A DNA stretch of 64,000 nucleotides from an uncultured Pedobacter sp. (lineage in GTDB: Bacteria > Bacteroidota > Bacteroidia > Sphingobacteriales > Sphingobacteriaceae). The position numbers and the translations under genes are program-made. Shown here piece after piece: positions 1 through 6,498 of the stretch (positions are counted from its first letter, which is position 1; every line of letters begins with the position of its first letter). The DNA is taken from positions 167,650 to 231,649 of the forward strand of contig NZ_CAMLIG010000004.1 in NCBI RefSeq assembly GCF_946480185.1. The letters are read 5' to 3'. The notes beneath the pieces are model-generated. The model saw only the letters and a list, made by a program, of their open reading frames with translations, did no database searches and was not told where the DNA came from.

Positions 1-309
1 TAAACCCGCATCGTCAATTTTCTTTTGGTTAGCTAATGTTTCTTTTGTCGAGCTTTTGAATTGATAAATGGGCTTAAAGGAAGTAAAAACTACATCAGCA
101 GTGTTATTGAGTTTTTTAGAACCTACACTGAGTGTTGTTTTTCCTAGCGGTACGTCTTTGAACTTTACGATTAAAGTATTTGGAAGATAGTCCGTGGATT
201 GGGTCCCGATTGGCAATTGGTAAATTTTGGCGGGCTTGACAACATCAATTTTAAATGATGGTAAAACTAAAAACAGAAAAACACTTAATAGCGAAACTAT
301 CTTACCCAT
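1..309 (-). CDS. Secreted protein, N-terminal part (possibly subtilase-like)
   Basis: An open frame of 103 codons runs from an ATG at 307-309 off the left edge of the window, so only the N-terminus is visible. The first 20 or so residues form a signal peptide (MGKIVSLL, then a run of V, L and F ending near LPSF). The following segment contains LPNTLIVKFKDVPLG, which resembles the start of the propeptide of Bacteroidota S8 (subtilisin-like) peptidases, but no catalytic residue lies inside the window. A weak -7-like box (TACTTTAG) lies about 20 nt upstream. The secreted nature is fairly certain; the peptidase identity is a guess. Confidence 0.55.
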   Translation of the reverse strand, partial: MGKIVSLLSVFLFLVLPSFKIDVVKPAKIYQLPIGTQSTDYLPNTLIVKFKDVPLGKTTLSVGSKKLNNTADVVFTSFKPIYQFKSSTKETLANQKKIDDAGL

Positions 310-562
310 TCATTGCAACAAAAAGAGCATCTAAAGTAATAATTTTAAATGGAAGCAATGTAAAATACCGATTGATAAAGTTTTAAGTTTTTAATGATAA
401 AAAAACAATAAGAATTAATGCTAACATAGTATTTATTAAAATCACAGCATTTTAATCCACTTCTTAACATTTTAACAAATTTTAACACCTGTTAATAAAC
501 ATTTAACAGATACATGACAGTGCTGTGACAATTAAGGTTTCTCTTAGTGTTACCTTTACACC

Positions 563-594
563 AAGTAATTCGAGGTATACCTCATTACTTTTTT
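563..594 (+). terminator. Hairpin followed by a T-run (terminator-like)
   Basis: AAGTAAT (563-569) pairs with ATTACTT (584-590), and the palindrome GAGGTATACCTC sits between them. The stem runs straight into six Ts. On the plus strand this has the form of a rho-independent terminator, yet no plus-strand gene precedes it. It may end a small RNA or be a structured leader element. Confidence 0.35.
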
Positions 595-635
595 AAAGTT
601 CCTATCGTTTAATTTAGGTTTATAATTGGTTAGTT

Positions 636-664
636 TAAGCTCCACTCTCCCCGTTTGGAGCTTA
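636..664 (+). other. Perfect 9-bp inverted repeat
   Basis: TAAGCTCCA (636-644) and TGGAGCTTA (656-664) are exact inverted repeats around an 11-nt loop, flanked by AGTT/AACT that extend the stem imperfectly. The loop is pyrimidine-rich. Together with the hairpin at 563-590 it forms a structured stretch of about 100 nt with no gene. Confidence 0.4.
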
Positions 665-810
665 ACTGTTTTATAAGCTCTTTGTTTTCAGAAATAATCG
701 TGGATTTACTAGTTTAAAACCATTCCCGTAAATTTCACATTTAATTGTTTAATTAACTTTTTTAGAGGGATTTATGAAAAATTATTATGTAAACTCTCAA
801 TGTTATAAAA

Positions 811-838
811 CAAAAAAGCCACCCATAAGGTGGCTTTT
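811..838 (-). terminator. Rho-independent terminator of talC
   Basis: AAAAGCCACC and GGTGGCTTTT are inverted repeats about 24 nt beyond the talC stop. On the minus strand the stem is followed by a T-run. Confidence 0.85.
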
Positions 839-861
839 CAATATCATAAATAAAACAAGTA

Positions 862-1521
862 TTATTTACCAGCTGCTTTAGCGTGATCTGCTAAAAATTG
901 CGCTAAACCGCTATCTGTTAAAGGATGCTTTAGTAATCCCATAATAGAACTTAGTGGACCTGTCATTACATCGGCACCAATTTTAGCACACTCAACAATA
1001 TGAACAGAGTTACGGATAGAAGCCGCTAAAATTTGAGTTTCGTAACCATAGTTGTCAAAAATCAAACGGATATCCTCAATTAATCCAAAGCTATCCGCAC
1101 CTATATCATCTAATCTACCTAAAAACGGAGAAACATAGGTGGCGCCTGCTTTAGCTGCCAATAAAGCTTGCCCAGCAGAGAAAATTAAAGTACAGTTGGT
1201 TCTAATTCCTTTATCGCTAAAGTATTTTAAAGCTTTAATTCCGTCTTTAATCATCGGAATTTTTACTACAATTTTATCGTCAAGTGCAGCCAAAGCTTCA
1301 CCTTCTTTAATCATACCTTCAAAATCTGTAGAAATAACCTCGGCACTAACGTTATCATCAACAATTGCACAAATATCTCTATAGTGTTGTAAAACATTTT
1401 TGTCACCAGTAATGCCTTCTTTAGCCATTAAACTTGGGTTGGTAGTTACACCGTCTAATACGCCTAAATCCTGAGCTTCTTTAATTTGAGCTAGATTTGC
1501 GGTATCAATAAAAAATTTCAT
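862..1521 (-). CDS. talC: Fructose-6-phosphate aldolase / transaldolase-like protein (TalC/FSA family)
   Basis: This 219-residue cytoplasmic enzyme matches the short TalC/FSA branch of the transaldolase family, class I aldolases that form a Schiff base with a lysine. It starts with the family hallmark MKFFIDTAN, has VTTNPSL near residue 26, and carries the catalytic lysine in VVKIPM (Lys87), followed by CTLIFSAGQA and VSPFLGR. The length is typical. Known roles are transaldolase exchange in the pentose phosphate pathway or dihydroxyacetone-type aldol reactions, and sequence alone does not separate these. It is a single gene with its own terminator and a TATATTTG box about 70 nt upstream. The split transketolase in this window could act in the same pathway. 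Confidence 0.93.
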   Translation of the reverse strand: MKFFIDTANLAQIKEAQDLGVLDGVTTNPSLMAKEGITGDKNVLQHYRDICAIVDDNVSAEVISTDFEGMIKEGEALAALDDKIVVKIPMIKDGIKALKYFSDKGIRTNCTLIFSAGQALLAAKAGATYVSPFLGRLDDIGADSFGLIEDIRLIFDNYGYETQILAASIRNSVHIVECAKIGADVMTGPLSSIMGLLKHPLTDSGLAQFLADHAKAAGK

Positions 1522-1589
1522 AATATTCTAATTTTTGGTTGTTTTAAAATCGATTACCTTGTTTATGGCATTGCGTTATTTTAATACGT

Positions 1590-1597
1590 CAAATATA
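1590..1597 (-). promoter_or_regulatory. -7 box TATATTTG upstream of talC
   Basis: The octamer matches the Bacteroidota primary-sigma -7 consensus TAnnTTTG on the minus strand. It predicts a leader of about 60 nt before the talC ATG. Confidence 0.5.
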
Positions 1598-1731
1598 TCA
1601 GATTCTTTATTAAAACTGGTCTAATATTTGAAAATTCGATACCAATTACACATTTGTGCAATAAAAAAACCAAATTGGATCATTCGGGATAATGTGGCTG
1701 AACTAAAATATTTATGATTTTAAAAGGAGAG

Positions 1732-1835
1732 AAAAAATGGGCTAGCCGTTTCTATCGCACCGCTACAACTTCCTACCCTTGCTGCGTTCCCACCCTGGGG
1801 GAGTTCAGAAGGAGCTGGTCGTAGATGACTAACCC
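1732..1835 (-). ncRNA. ffs: Signal recognition particle 4.5S RNA (small type)
   Basis: On the minus strand the region folds into the long hairpin of bacterial small SRP RNA. The ends pair (GGGTTAG at 1829-1835 with CTAGCCC at 1739-1745). The Ffh-binding core is the complement of 1772-1794, with a GGAA tetraloop (complement of 1787-1790) and the asymmetric loop containing AGCA. A T-run follows at 1731-1737, and a TACCTTTG promoter box lies immediately upstream, placing transcription start close to 1835. The RNA is the scaffold of SRP, which targets nascent membrane proteins. The ends are inferred from the pairing and promoter. Confidence 0.92.
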
Positions 1836-1839
1836 GGCG

Positions 1840-1847
1840 CAAAGGTA
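1840..1847 (-). promoter_or_regulatory. -7 box TACCTTTG of the SRP RNA
   Basis: This exact TAnnTTTG match on the minus strand ends about 5 nt before the first paired base of the SRP RNA, so it fixes the RNA start. Confidence 0.75.
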
Positions 1848-1917
1848 TCATTTTTTAACAGATTCTAAAAAAGCAAATACCATTATCTTTTAACCAATTG
1901 ATAATCAAAAAATAAAT

Positions 1918-3153
1918 TTATTTTTTCTTCTTTTTCTTAGGTCTTTTCTCCATCGCTTCGTTCTCGGCAATTAAAGATTTCCAATCATTTAAATGGCCTT
2001 CAGAAACAGCAAGCGTTTCTTCATATTCGGTCTTTTTAATGCTCATCACCCTAATAGGTTGCGTTAAATAAGTCTCGATTTCGGCCAGAATCGGCTTCTC
2101 CTCTTCGCTACAAAAAGAAACTGCATTTCCCCGGTTGTTACCTCTACCCGTACGCCCTACCCTGTGCACATAGTTTTCCGCAACATCTGGCAAATCATAA
2201 TTTACCACATACTCAACACCTTTTACATCCAAACCGCGGGCGCTTACATCCGTTGCAATTAAAATCTTTATTTTACCCTCTCTAAAATCATCCAGCACTT
2301 TAAAACGTTCTTCCTGTTCTTTATCACCATGTAAAGTGGTAGTTACAATATTCACACGCTCCATTGCTTTAAACACTCTTTCTGCCCTCACTTTTGTCCG
2401 CACAAAAACCAATATCTTTTTATCCGCATTTTCTTTAATCACCCTTTCTAAAAAAAAACGCTTATCATCCATTGCAACATAAGCCACCGCATGATCTACA
2501 TTTTTAGAAACAGGATCTTTAGGCGAAATCTGAATCCTAACCGGCTTGCTGACCAATGCGTAAGCTAGATCCTTAATGTTTTCATCAATTGTTGCCGAGA
2601 AAAACAAAGTCTGTCGCCTGCGAGGCAAAAACTCCAAAATATGCTTGATATCATTGTAAAAGCCTCGATTTAACATATGATCGGCTTCGTCTAAAACCAA
2701 AAAATCAATCTTTTTTAAATTTAGATGACCTTTATGCACCAAATCGGAAATTCGTCCAGGCGTCGCAATGAGTACATCTACACCTTTGCGCAGTTTTTCT
2801 ATCTGCGGGTCAATATCAACTCCGCCAATTACGGAAATGGTTTCCACGTCAGTATATTGCCCAAGCTCATTAAAAACGTTTTCAATCTGTATCGCCAACT
2901 CACGGGTTGGCACCATTACCACCGCCTTTATGTTCTGCTCTGGCTCCCGGCGTTTATTTTGCTGCAACATGCTAATTAGCGGAATTGCAAAAGCAGCCGT
3001 TTTACCAGTTCCCGTTTGTGCTATTGCCAAAATATCCTGCCCCGAAAGAATTTGCGGGATAGATTTAAACTGGATATCAGTTGGCTTTTTAAAACCTAAA
3101 TCATCTAAACTCTTCTTTAACTCTGGTACAATATGGTATTTACTAAATTTCAT
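1918..3153 (-). CDS. DEAD-box ATP-dependent RNA helicase (RhlE-like)
   Basis: The product (411 residues from the ATG at 3151-3153) has the full two-RecA-domain core: Q motif (IQFKSIPQ), motif I AQTGTGKT (about 45-52), PTRELA, motif II DEAD (about 155-158), SAT (about 186-188), and HRVGRTGR in the second domain. The C-terminus ends in a lysine tail (KRPKKKKKK) suited to RNA binding. Such helicases unwind short RNA duplexes in ribosome assembly, mRNA decay and cold adaptation. A TTG three codons upstream is in frame but lies inside the -7 box TATATTTG, which ends 6 nt before the ATG, so the ATG is preferred. The exact subfamily is uncertain. Confidence 0.93.
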   Translation of the reverse strand: MKFSKYHIVPELKKSLDDLGFKKPTDIQFKSIPQILSGQDILAIAQTGTGKTAAFAIPLISMLQQNKRREPEQNIKAVVMVPTRELAIQIENVFNELGQYTDVETISVIGGVDIDPQIEKLRKGVDVLIATPGRISDLVHKGHLNLKKIDFLVLDEADHMLNRGFYNDIKHILEFLPRRRQTLFFSATIDENIKDLAYALVSKPVRIQISPKDPVSKNVDHAVAYVAMDDKRFFLERVIKENADKKILVFVRTKVRAERVFKAMERVNIVTTTLHGDKEQEERFKVLDDFREGKIKILIATDVSARGLDVKGVEYVVNYDLPDVAENYVHRVGRTGRGNNRGNAVSFCSEEEKPILAEIETYLTQPIRVMSIKKTEYEETLAVSEGHLNDWKSLIAENEAMEKRPKKKKKK

Positions 3154-3159
3154 CTGTTG

Positions 3160-3167
3160 CAAATATA
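3160..3167 (-). promoter_or_regulatory. -7 box TATATTTG of the helicase gene
   Basis: This exact TAnnTTTG match leaves only 6 nt before the helicase ATG, so transcription should start at or within a base or two of the start codon (leaderless mRNA). Confidence 0.6.
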
Positions 3168-3325
3168 AGCTTTGTTTAGGCTTTAGCTTTTATTATTTGA
3201 AGCAAGAAAAAGCACAGGAATTTGATAAGACCCATACTGCTATCTGCTCATACAGCTTCAGGTATTATAATCCGCCTAGTTGGCGGACGTCATATATTCT
3301 ATTTAGGCTAAAACAATTTAGGTGT

Positions 3326-3793
3326 TTAAATATCCATTTTCAGTCGTGAATCAAAATTAAACGGAGTAACATCCAAAACTTTTATCTTCGAAAAATCAGG
3401 ATGAGCAGGATTCAACAAATAGTTATACTCTCTATCTACAATAGCGGATGGAACCTTTAAAACAGCGGACTCCATTTTTGCCAACCACTGATTTCCTAAT
3501 TTTTGAGTGATGGGGTAATGCAAAACTTTAAACCATTCGGCATTTAATTTTTGTAAATCAGAAAGTTTTATTTCCGTAACGGCTAAATTGTTATTAAACT
3601 CGATCACCGCCATAGAAAATCTTCCCGAATTTAACGCCGCCCCTGTCTTATGTGCTAAAACTTCCAAACACGATAGTGACGCAGAACCAGCAGTATAAAT
3701 CATCCGCTCATTTTCGCTATTCCACCTACCGGCATAACCAGGCGCAAATAATGTAGAAGCAAACTTAGTTTGGGTAATTCTATAAACAAGCAT
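3326..3793 (-). CDS. RES-domain toxin
   Basis: This 155-residue protein is the RES toxin of an Xre-RES toxin-antitoxin module. Studied members degrade NAD+ (NAD+ glycohydrolase or phosphorylase), stopping growth. The fold's conserved residues are visible: Arg23 (GRW), Tyr33 (YTAGSASL), Glu44 (CLEVLAH), Ser116 (VPSAIV) and Asn128 (LLNPAHPDF). The active site therefore looks intact and the length is normal. It lies 77 bp downstream of its Xre/MbcA-type antitoxin gene on the same strand, the usual order. Expression is probably autoregulated by the antitoxin-toxin complex. Confidence 0.9.
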   Translation of the reverse strand: MLVYRITQTKFASTLFAPGYAGRWNSENERMIYTAGSASLSCLEVLAHKTGAALNSGRFSMAVIEFNNNLAVTEIKLSDLQKLNAEWFKVLHYPITQKLGNQWLAKMESAVLKVPSAIVDREYNYLLNPAHPDFSKIKVLDVTPFNFDSRLKMDI

Positions 3794-3870
3794 ATTGTAA
3801 AGACCAAAAGCTTAAAACCGGATGCTTTTTAAATTGGCTATCCACATAATTAGCTTTATCACCTAATATT

Positions 3871-4326
3871 TTAAGCCAAAATACCATGATCAATACGGTT
3901 AAGTTCATTCATTACGATATTGATACCCGTGATAGAATCTAAAAGATCATCTGGTTTTGCATCAATACCTATATTATGTTGCGCCAACCAGTTCTTAAAC
4001 TCTTTTATAGAACCGAAAGTATCTATTCCTTTATTATAAAGCTCCAACAAAAACAGTACATGCTCACTTAAACTGGTGCTTAACTCTTTTGAATTGACCA
4101 AATGCTTACGAAGAGTTGGCTCGGTTAAATCCAAGTTTTTTGCCATGTCCGAACGGGTTGAACCGCTTATCTGAAGCAAATCATCTAAAGATTTTGATGA
4201 CAAACCGCCTTTAATGATTTGCAACCTGTTTACAGGTGACTCAAAGTAGGTTTGATACGGTACTAGCATTTCTGCAACCAATGATTTTGGCGCACTGTCT
4301 TCATCATCGATTTTATACTTTTTCAT
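3871..4326 (-). CDS. Antitoxin of the Xre/MbcA/ParS family
   Basis: The product (151 residues from the ATG at 4324-4326) precedes the RES toxin gene and is its expected antitoxin. An N-terminal helix-turn-helix-like part (SLDDLLQISGSTRSDMAKNL, then PTLRKHL) fits the Xre-like toxin-binding domain. The C-terminal part (FKNWLAQHNIGIDAKPDDLL) fits the MbcA/ParS/Xre antitoxin domain, which blocks the toxin active site. A TACATTTG box ends 3 nt before the ATG, so the mRNA is probably leaderless; an upstream in-frame TTG lies inside that box and was rejected. Confidence 0.88.
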   Translation of the reverse strand: MKKYKIDDEDSAPKSLVAEMLVPYQTYFESPVNRLQIIKGGLSSKSLDDLLQISGSTRSDMAKNLDLTEPTLRKHLVNSKELSTSLSEHVLFLLELYNKGIDTFGSIKEFKNWLAQHNIGIDAKPDDLLDSITGINIVMNELNRIDHGILA

Positions 4327-4638
4327 ACACAAATGTAATATTTTTCTTTTTTAATTGAAAGTATTTTCGCTTTTTTTAAAAATCTAATGATTTAATCGTT
4401 AAGGTTATTTAAAAACATAAAAAAAGAAAATGTTAACGACGGCTTTTTAGTTAATTGAATAAATTAAAGTATAACAAGCTCTTTTGAAACTGACCTTGTC
4501 AATAAAACGCTTATAATTAACAAACAAAATTGCATGCGAAGAACGGTGAATCGGTTCAAAAGAAATAAACGGTGTTAAAAATTATAAAACATTTATAACC
4601 GATTCATTTATTTTGTACTTTAGATAAAATTTAAAACC
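4327..4638. other. Divergent intergenic region with a 10-bp inverted repeat
   Basis: This gap separates the antitoxin (minus) from the cytochrome gene (plus). A perfect 10-bp inverted repeat, TGAATCGGTT (4547-4556) and AACCGATTCA (4597-4606), with a 40-bp spacer lies just upstream of a TACTTTAG box at about 4616-4623, the likely cytochrome promoter. The placement suggests a possible two-site operator. The rest is AT-rich with no other visible feature. Confidence 0.4.
4330..4337 (-). promoter_or_regulatory. -7 box TACATTTG of the antitoxin-toxin operon
   Basis: An exact TAnnTTTG match sits 3 nt upstream of the antitoxin ATG. It should drive both antitoxin and toxin. No obvious operator palindrome overlaps it. 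Confidence 0.55.
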
Positions 4639-5064
4639 ATGAACACCAAATTAAAACCTCTAATTTTTATAACTGGGCTTGTTGGACTTATTAGCTTAGC
4701 GGCGATGGCTCCAAGTCAACAAAAAGATGAGCACCAAGCAAAGAACCTAAAAGTTTTACCCAAAGATATCAGCCACCATGATTTGGACAGCATTATGGAC
4801 AATTTCAAAGTTGCTTTAGGCGTAAAATGCAATTTCTGCCATGCAACCTCAAAAGACAACCCTAAAAGACTTGATTTTGTTAGTGATGAAAAAGAATACA
4901 AATTAGTAGCGAGAGATATGATGAAAATGACCGCTAAAATCAATAAAAAATATTTCAAAGAACATGAAGGCAATGATAACGTTGCGGCAATACAATGTGT
5001 TACCTGCCATAACGGAAATCAAAAGCCAACACTTGATTTAAAGCCACAAAAAAAGGGAGTTTAA
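4639..5064 (+). CDS. Periplasmic di-haem c-type cytochrome
   Basis: This 141-residue protein has an N-terminal signal segment (to about residue 25). It carries two CxxCH haem c sites: CNFCH at 64-68 and CVTCH at 120-124. The region before the first site (HHDLDSIMDNFKVALGVKC) resembles the reaction-centre cytochrome c fold (PF02276-like) found in many Bacteroidota proteins outside photosynthesis. It is likely an exported electron carrier, with partner unknown. It is monocistronic; its stop codon lies inside the stem of a terminator shared with the convergent PfpI-like pseudogene. Confidence 0.88.
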   Translation: MNTKLKPLIFITGLVGLISLAAMAPSQQKDEHQAKNLKVLPKDISHHDLDSIMDNFKVALGVKCNFCHATSKDNPKRLDFVSDEKEYKLVARDMMKMTAKINKKYFKEHEGNDNVAAIQCVTCHNGNQKPTLDLKPQKKGV

Positions 5065-5079
5065 TAACTCCCTTTTTTA
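5049..5079 (+). terminator. Bidirectional terminator after the cytochrome gene
   Basis: AAAAAGGGAGTT and AACTCCCTTTTT form a near-perfect hairpin with A-run and T-run flanks on both sides. It serves the cytochrome gene, whose TAA lies in the loop region, and the convergent gene ending at 5097. Confidence 0.85.
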
Positions 5080-5096
5080 TTCTAAAATTTTCAAAC

Positions 5097-5641
5097 TTAA
5101 TCTAACCTGCCACTAAACTCTTCTATCATTTTTTTATTAAATGCCGGAATATCTTTTGGCGAACGGCTAGTTACTAAACCCCTTTCAACTACAACTTCGC
5201 TATCCTCCCAGTTTACACCGGCATTGACCAAATCAGTTTTGATAGAAGCGTATGAAGTCATTTTTCGGCCTTTCAAAGCACCTGTTTCAATTAACAGCTG
5301 TGGTCCGTGGCAAATTGCAGCAATTGGTTTTCCCGCATCAAAAAATGCTCTTGCAAAATTCACATAATGCGCATCTGCTCGCATCTTATCCGGATTCATC
5401 ACGCCTCCGGGAACCATTAAACCATCATAATCCTCTGGTTTTGCATCACTCAAGTTTACATCAACTTCAACATTACACCCCAATCCTTTTTATCCCAGGC
5501 TTTAATTTTTCCTTCTTGAGCAGAAACCACATGTACAGTTGCCCCAGCTTCCAAAAGTGCTTGTTGAGGTTCTAATAATTCTGACTGTTCAAAGCCATTA
5601 TCGCTTAAAATAGCTATCTTTTTATTTTTCAAATCTTTCAT
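5097..5641 (-). pseudogene. DJ-1/PfpI-family protein (protease/deglycase-like), frameshifted
   Basis: Two overlapping frames together encode one PfpI-type protein. The first starts at the ATG 5639-5641 (MKDLKNKKIAILSDNGF) and runs through AWDKKDWG. The second continues as CNVEVDVNLSD through VPGGVMNPDK and the nucleophile elbow AICHGPQ (catalytic Cys) to 5097. The frames join only if one A/T is added near 5473-5474 (GTAAT where GTAAAT would restore DWGVNVEVDV). The restored protein would be 181 residues, normal for the family, so everything but one base is intact. This is either a recent inactivating deletion or a sequencing error in a short homopolymer. Confidence 0.82.
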
Positions 5642-5777
5642 AGTGTTTGTATTTTTTTTAACAAGATGTATTTTTGATTTAGCAAACACCAAACCACAAA
5701 TCAAAGCATCCAAAAAAAGTTAAATCTTGTTTTTACCAATTTTGTTAAATTAGATTTCCTTTAAGCATTCAAAATTT

Positions 5778-5785
5778 TATCTTTG
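5778..5785 (+). promoter_or_regulatory. -7 box TATCTTTG of purN
   Basis: Exact TAnnTTTG match 25 nt upstream of the TTG start of purN. Confidence 0.55.
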
Positions 5786-5810
5786 AACAAATAACAAAAA
5801 GATTTTAATT

Positions 5811-6392
5811 TTGAAGAAACGCATCGCCATTTTTGCATCAGGTTCTGGATCCAACGCTCAAAAAATCATGGAGCATTTTAAACGCAGTAATGACGCTGAA
5901 GTGGTTTTAGTTTTAACCAATAATCCCGACGCTTACGTATTGCAAAGAGCGGATAATTTCGAAATTCCCTCGCATATTTTTGACCGTACAGAATTTTACC
6001 AAACCGATAAAGTAGTCCACCTACTAAAAAACCTAAATGTTGATCTTATAGTTTTAGCAGGTTTTTTATGGCTAGTTCCGCAAAACTTATTGGCTGCGTT
6101 TCCAAATAAAATCATCAATATTCACCCATCACTTTTACCTAAATACGGGGGCAAGGGAATGTATGGAGAACATGTTCATTTAGCTGTTTTGGCTAATAAA
6201 GAACAAGAGTCTGGCATTACCATCCATTTTGTAAATGCCAAGTTTGACGAAGGTGAAATTATCCATCAGTCAAAATTTAAGGTTGACAAAGGGGATGATT
6301 TAAAAATGATGAAATTTAAAGTACAGCAATTGGAACATTTGCACTTCCCTAAAGTAATTGAAGGCTTGTTGAAGAAGATGAAAAACGCATAG
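5811..6392 (+). CDS. purN: Phosphoribosylglycinamide formyltransferase
   Basis: PurN transfers the formyl group of 10-formyl-tetrahydrofolate to GAR in the third step of purine synthesis. The 193-residue protein shows the phosphate-binding start IAIFASGSGSNA, the catalytic NIHPSLLP (Asn and His) and a later Asp in KFDEGEII. It begins with TTG: an in-frame stop lies at 5784-5786 and no ATG lies between it and the KKRIAIF start, so TTG is the only usable codon. It is about 100 bp upstream of purH, but purH has its own -7 box, so the two need not be co-transcribed. Confidence 0.94.
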   Translation: MKKRIAIFASGSGSNAQKIMEHFKRSNDAEVVLVLTNNPDAYVLQRADNFEIPSHIFDRTEFYQTDKVVHLLKNLNVDLIVLAGFLWLVPQNLLAAFPNKIINIHPSLLPKYGGKGMYGEHVHLAVLANKEQESGITIHFVNAKFDEGEIIHQSKFKVDKGDDLKMMKFKVQQLEHLHFPKVIEGLLKKMKNA

Positions 6393-6467
6393 TAATTCTT
6401 ATTGCTGTGAAGACCAAAATGCTTTAAAGAAATCCCAAATCTCCCTAAAAAATAAATTCATTTTTTC

Positions 6468-6475
6468 TATCTTTG
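6468..6475 (+). promoter_or_regulatory. -7 box TATCTTTG of purH
   Basis: Exact TAnnTTTG match 23 nt before the purH ATG, implying a short leader of about 17 nt. Confidence 0.55.
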
Positions 6476-6498
6476 CGCCTTTAAATAAATACATTTTC

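Larger units (their letters stand above)
310..861. other. Intergenic region with hairpins, no gene seen
   Basis: This gap has no convincing coding frame. It holds repeated TTAACA-type hexamers at about 464-510, two inverted repeats at 563-590 and 636-664 (listed separately), and the talC terminator at its right end. The hairpins are not explained by the flanking minus-strand genes. Confidence 0.6.

Noticed and set aside
1139..1384. A plus-strand open frame of 81 codons opposite talC.
   Set aside because: It is antisense to a strong gene and its protein has low-complexity composition with no family signs.
2768..3349. A plus-strand frame of 193 codons opposite the DEAD-box helicase.
   Set aside because: It overlaps the helicase motifs on the other strand, is rich in Cys and Ser, and has no recognisable domain.
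4639..5064. The cytochrome as part of a photosynthetic reaction centre.
   Set aside because: The fold resembles reaction-centre cytochromes but no photosynthesis gene is near, and such proteins occur widely in non-photosynthetic Bacteroidota.
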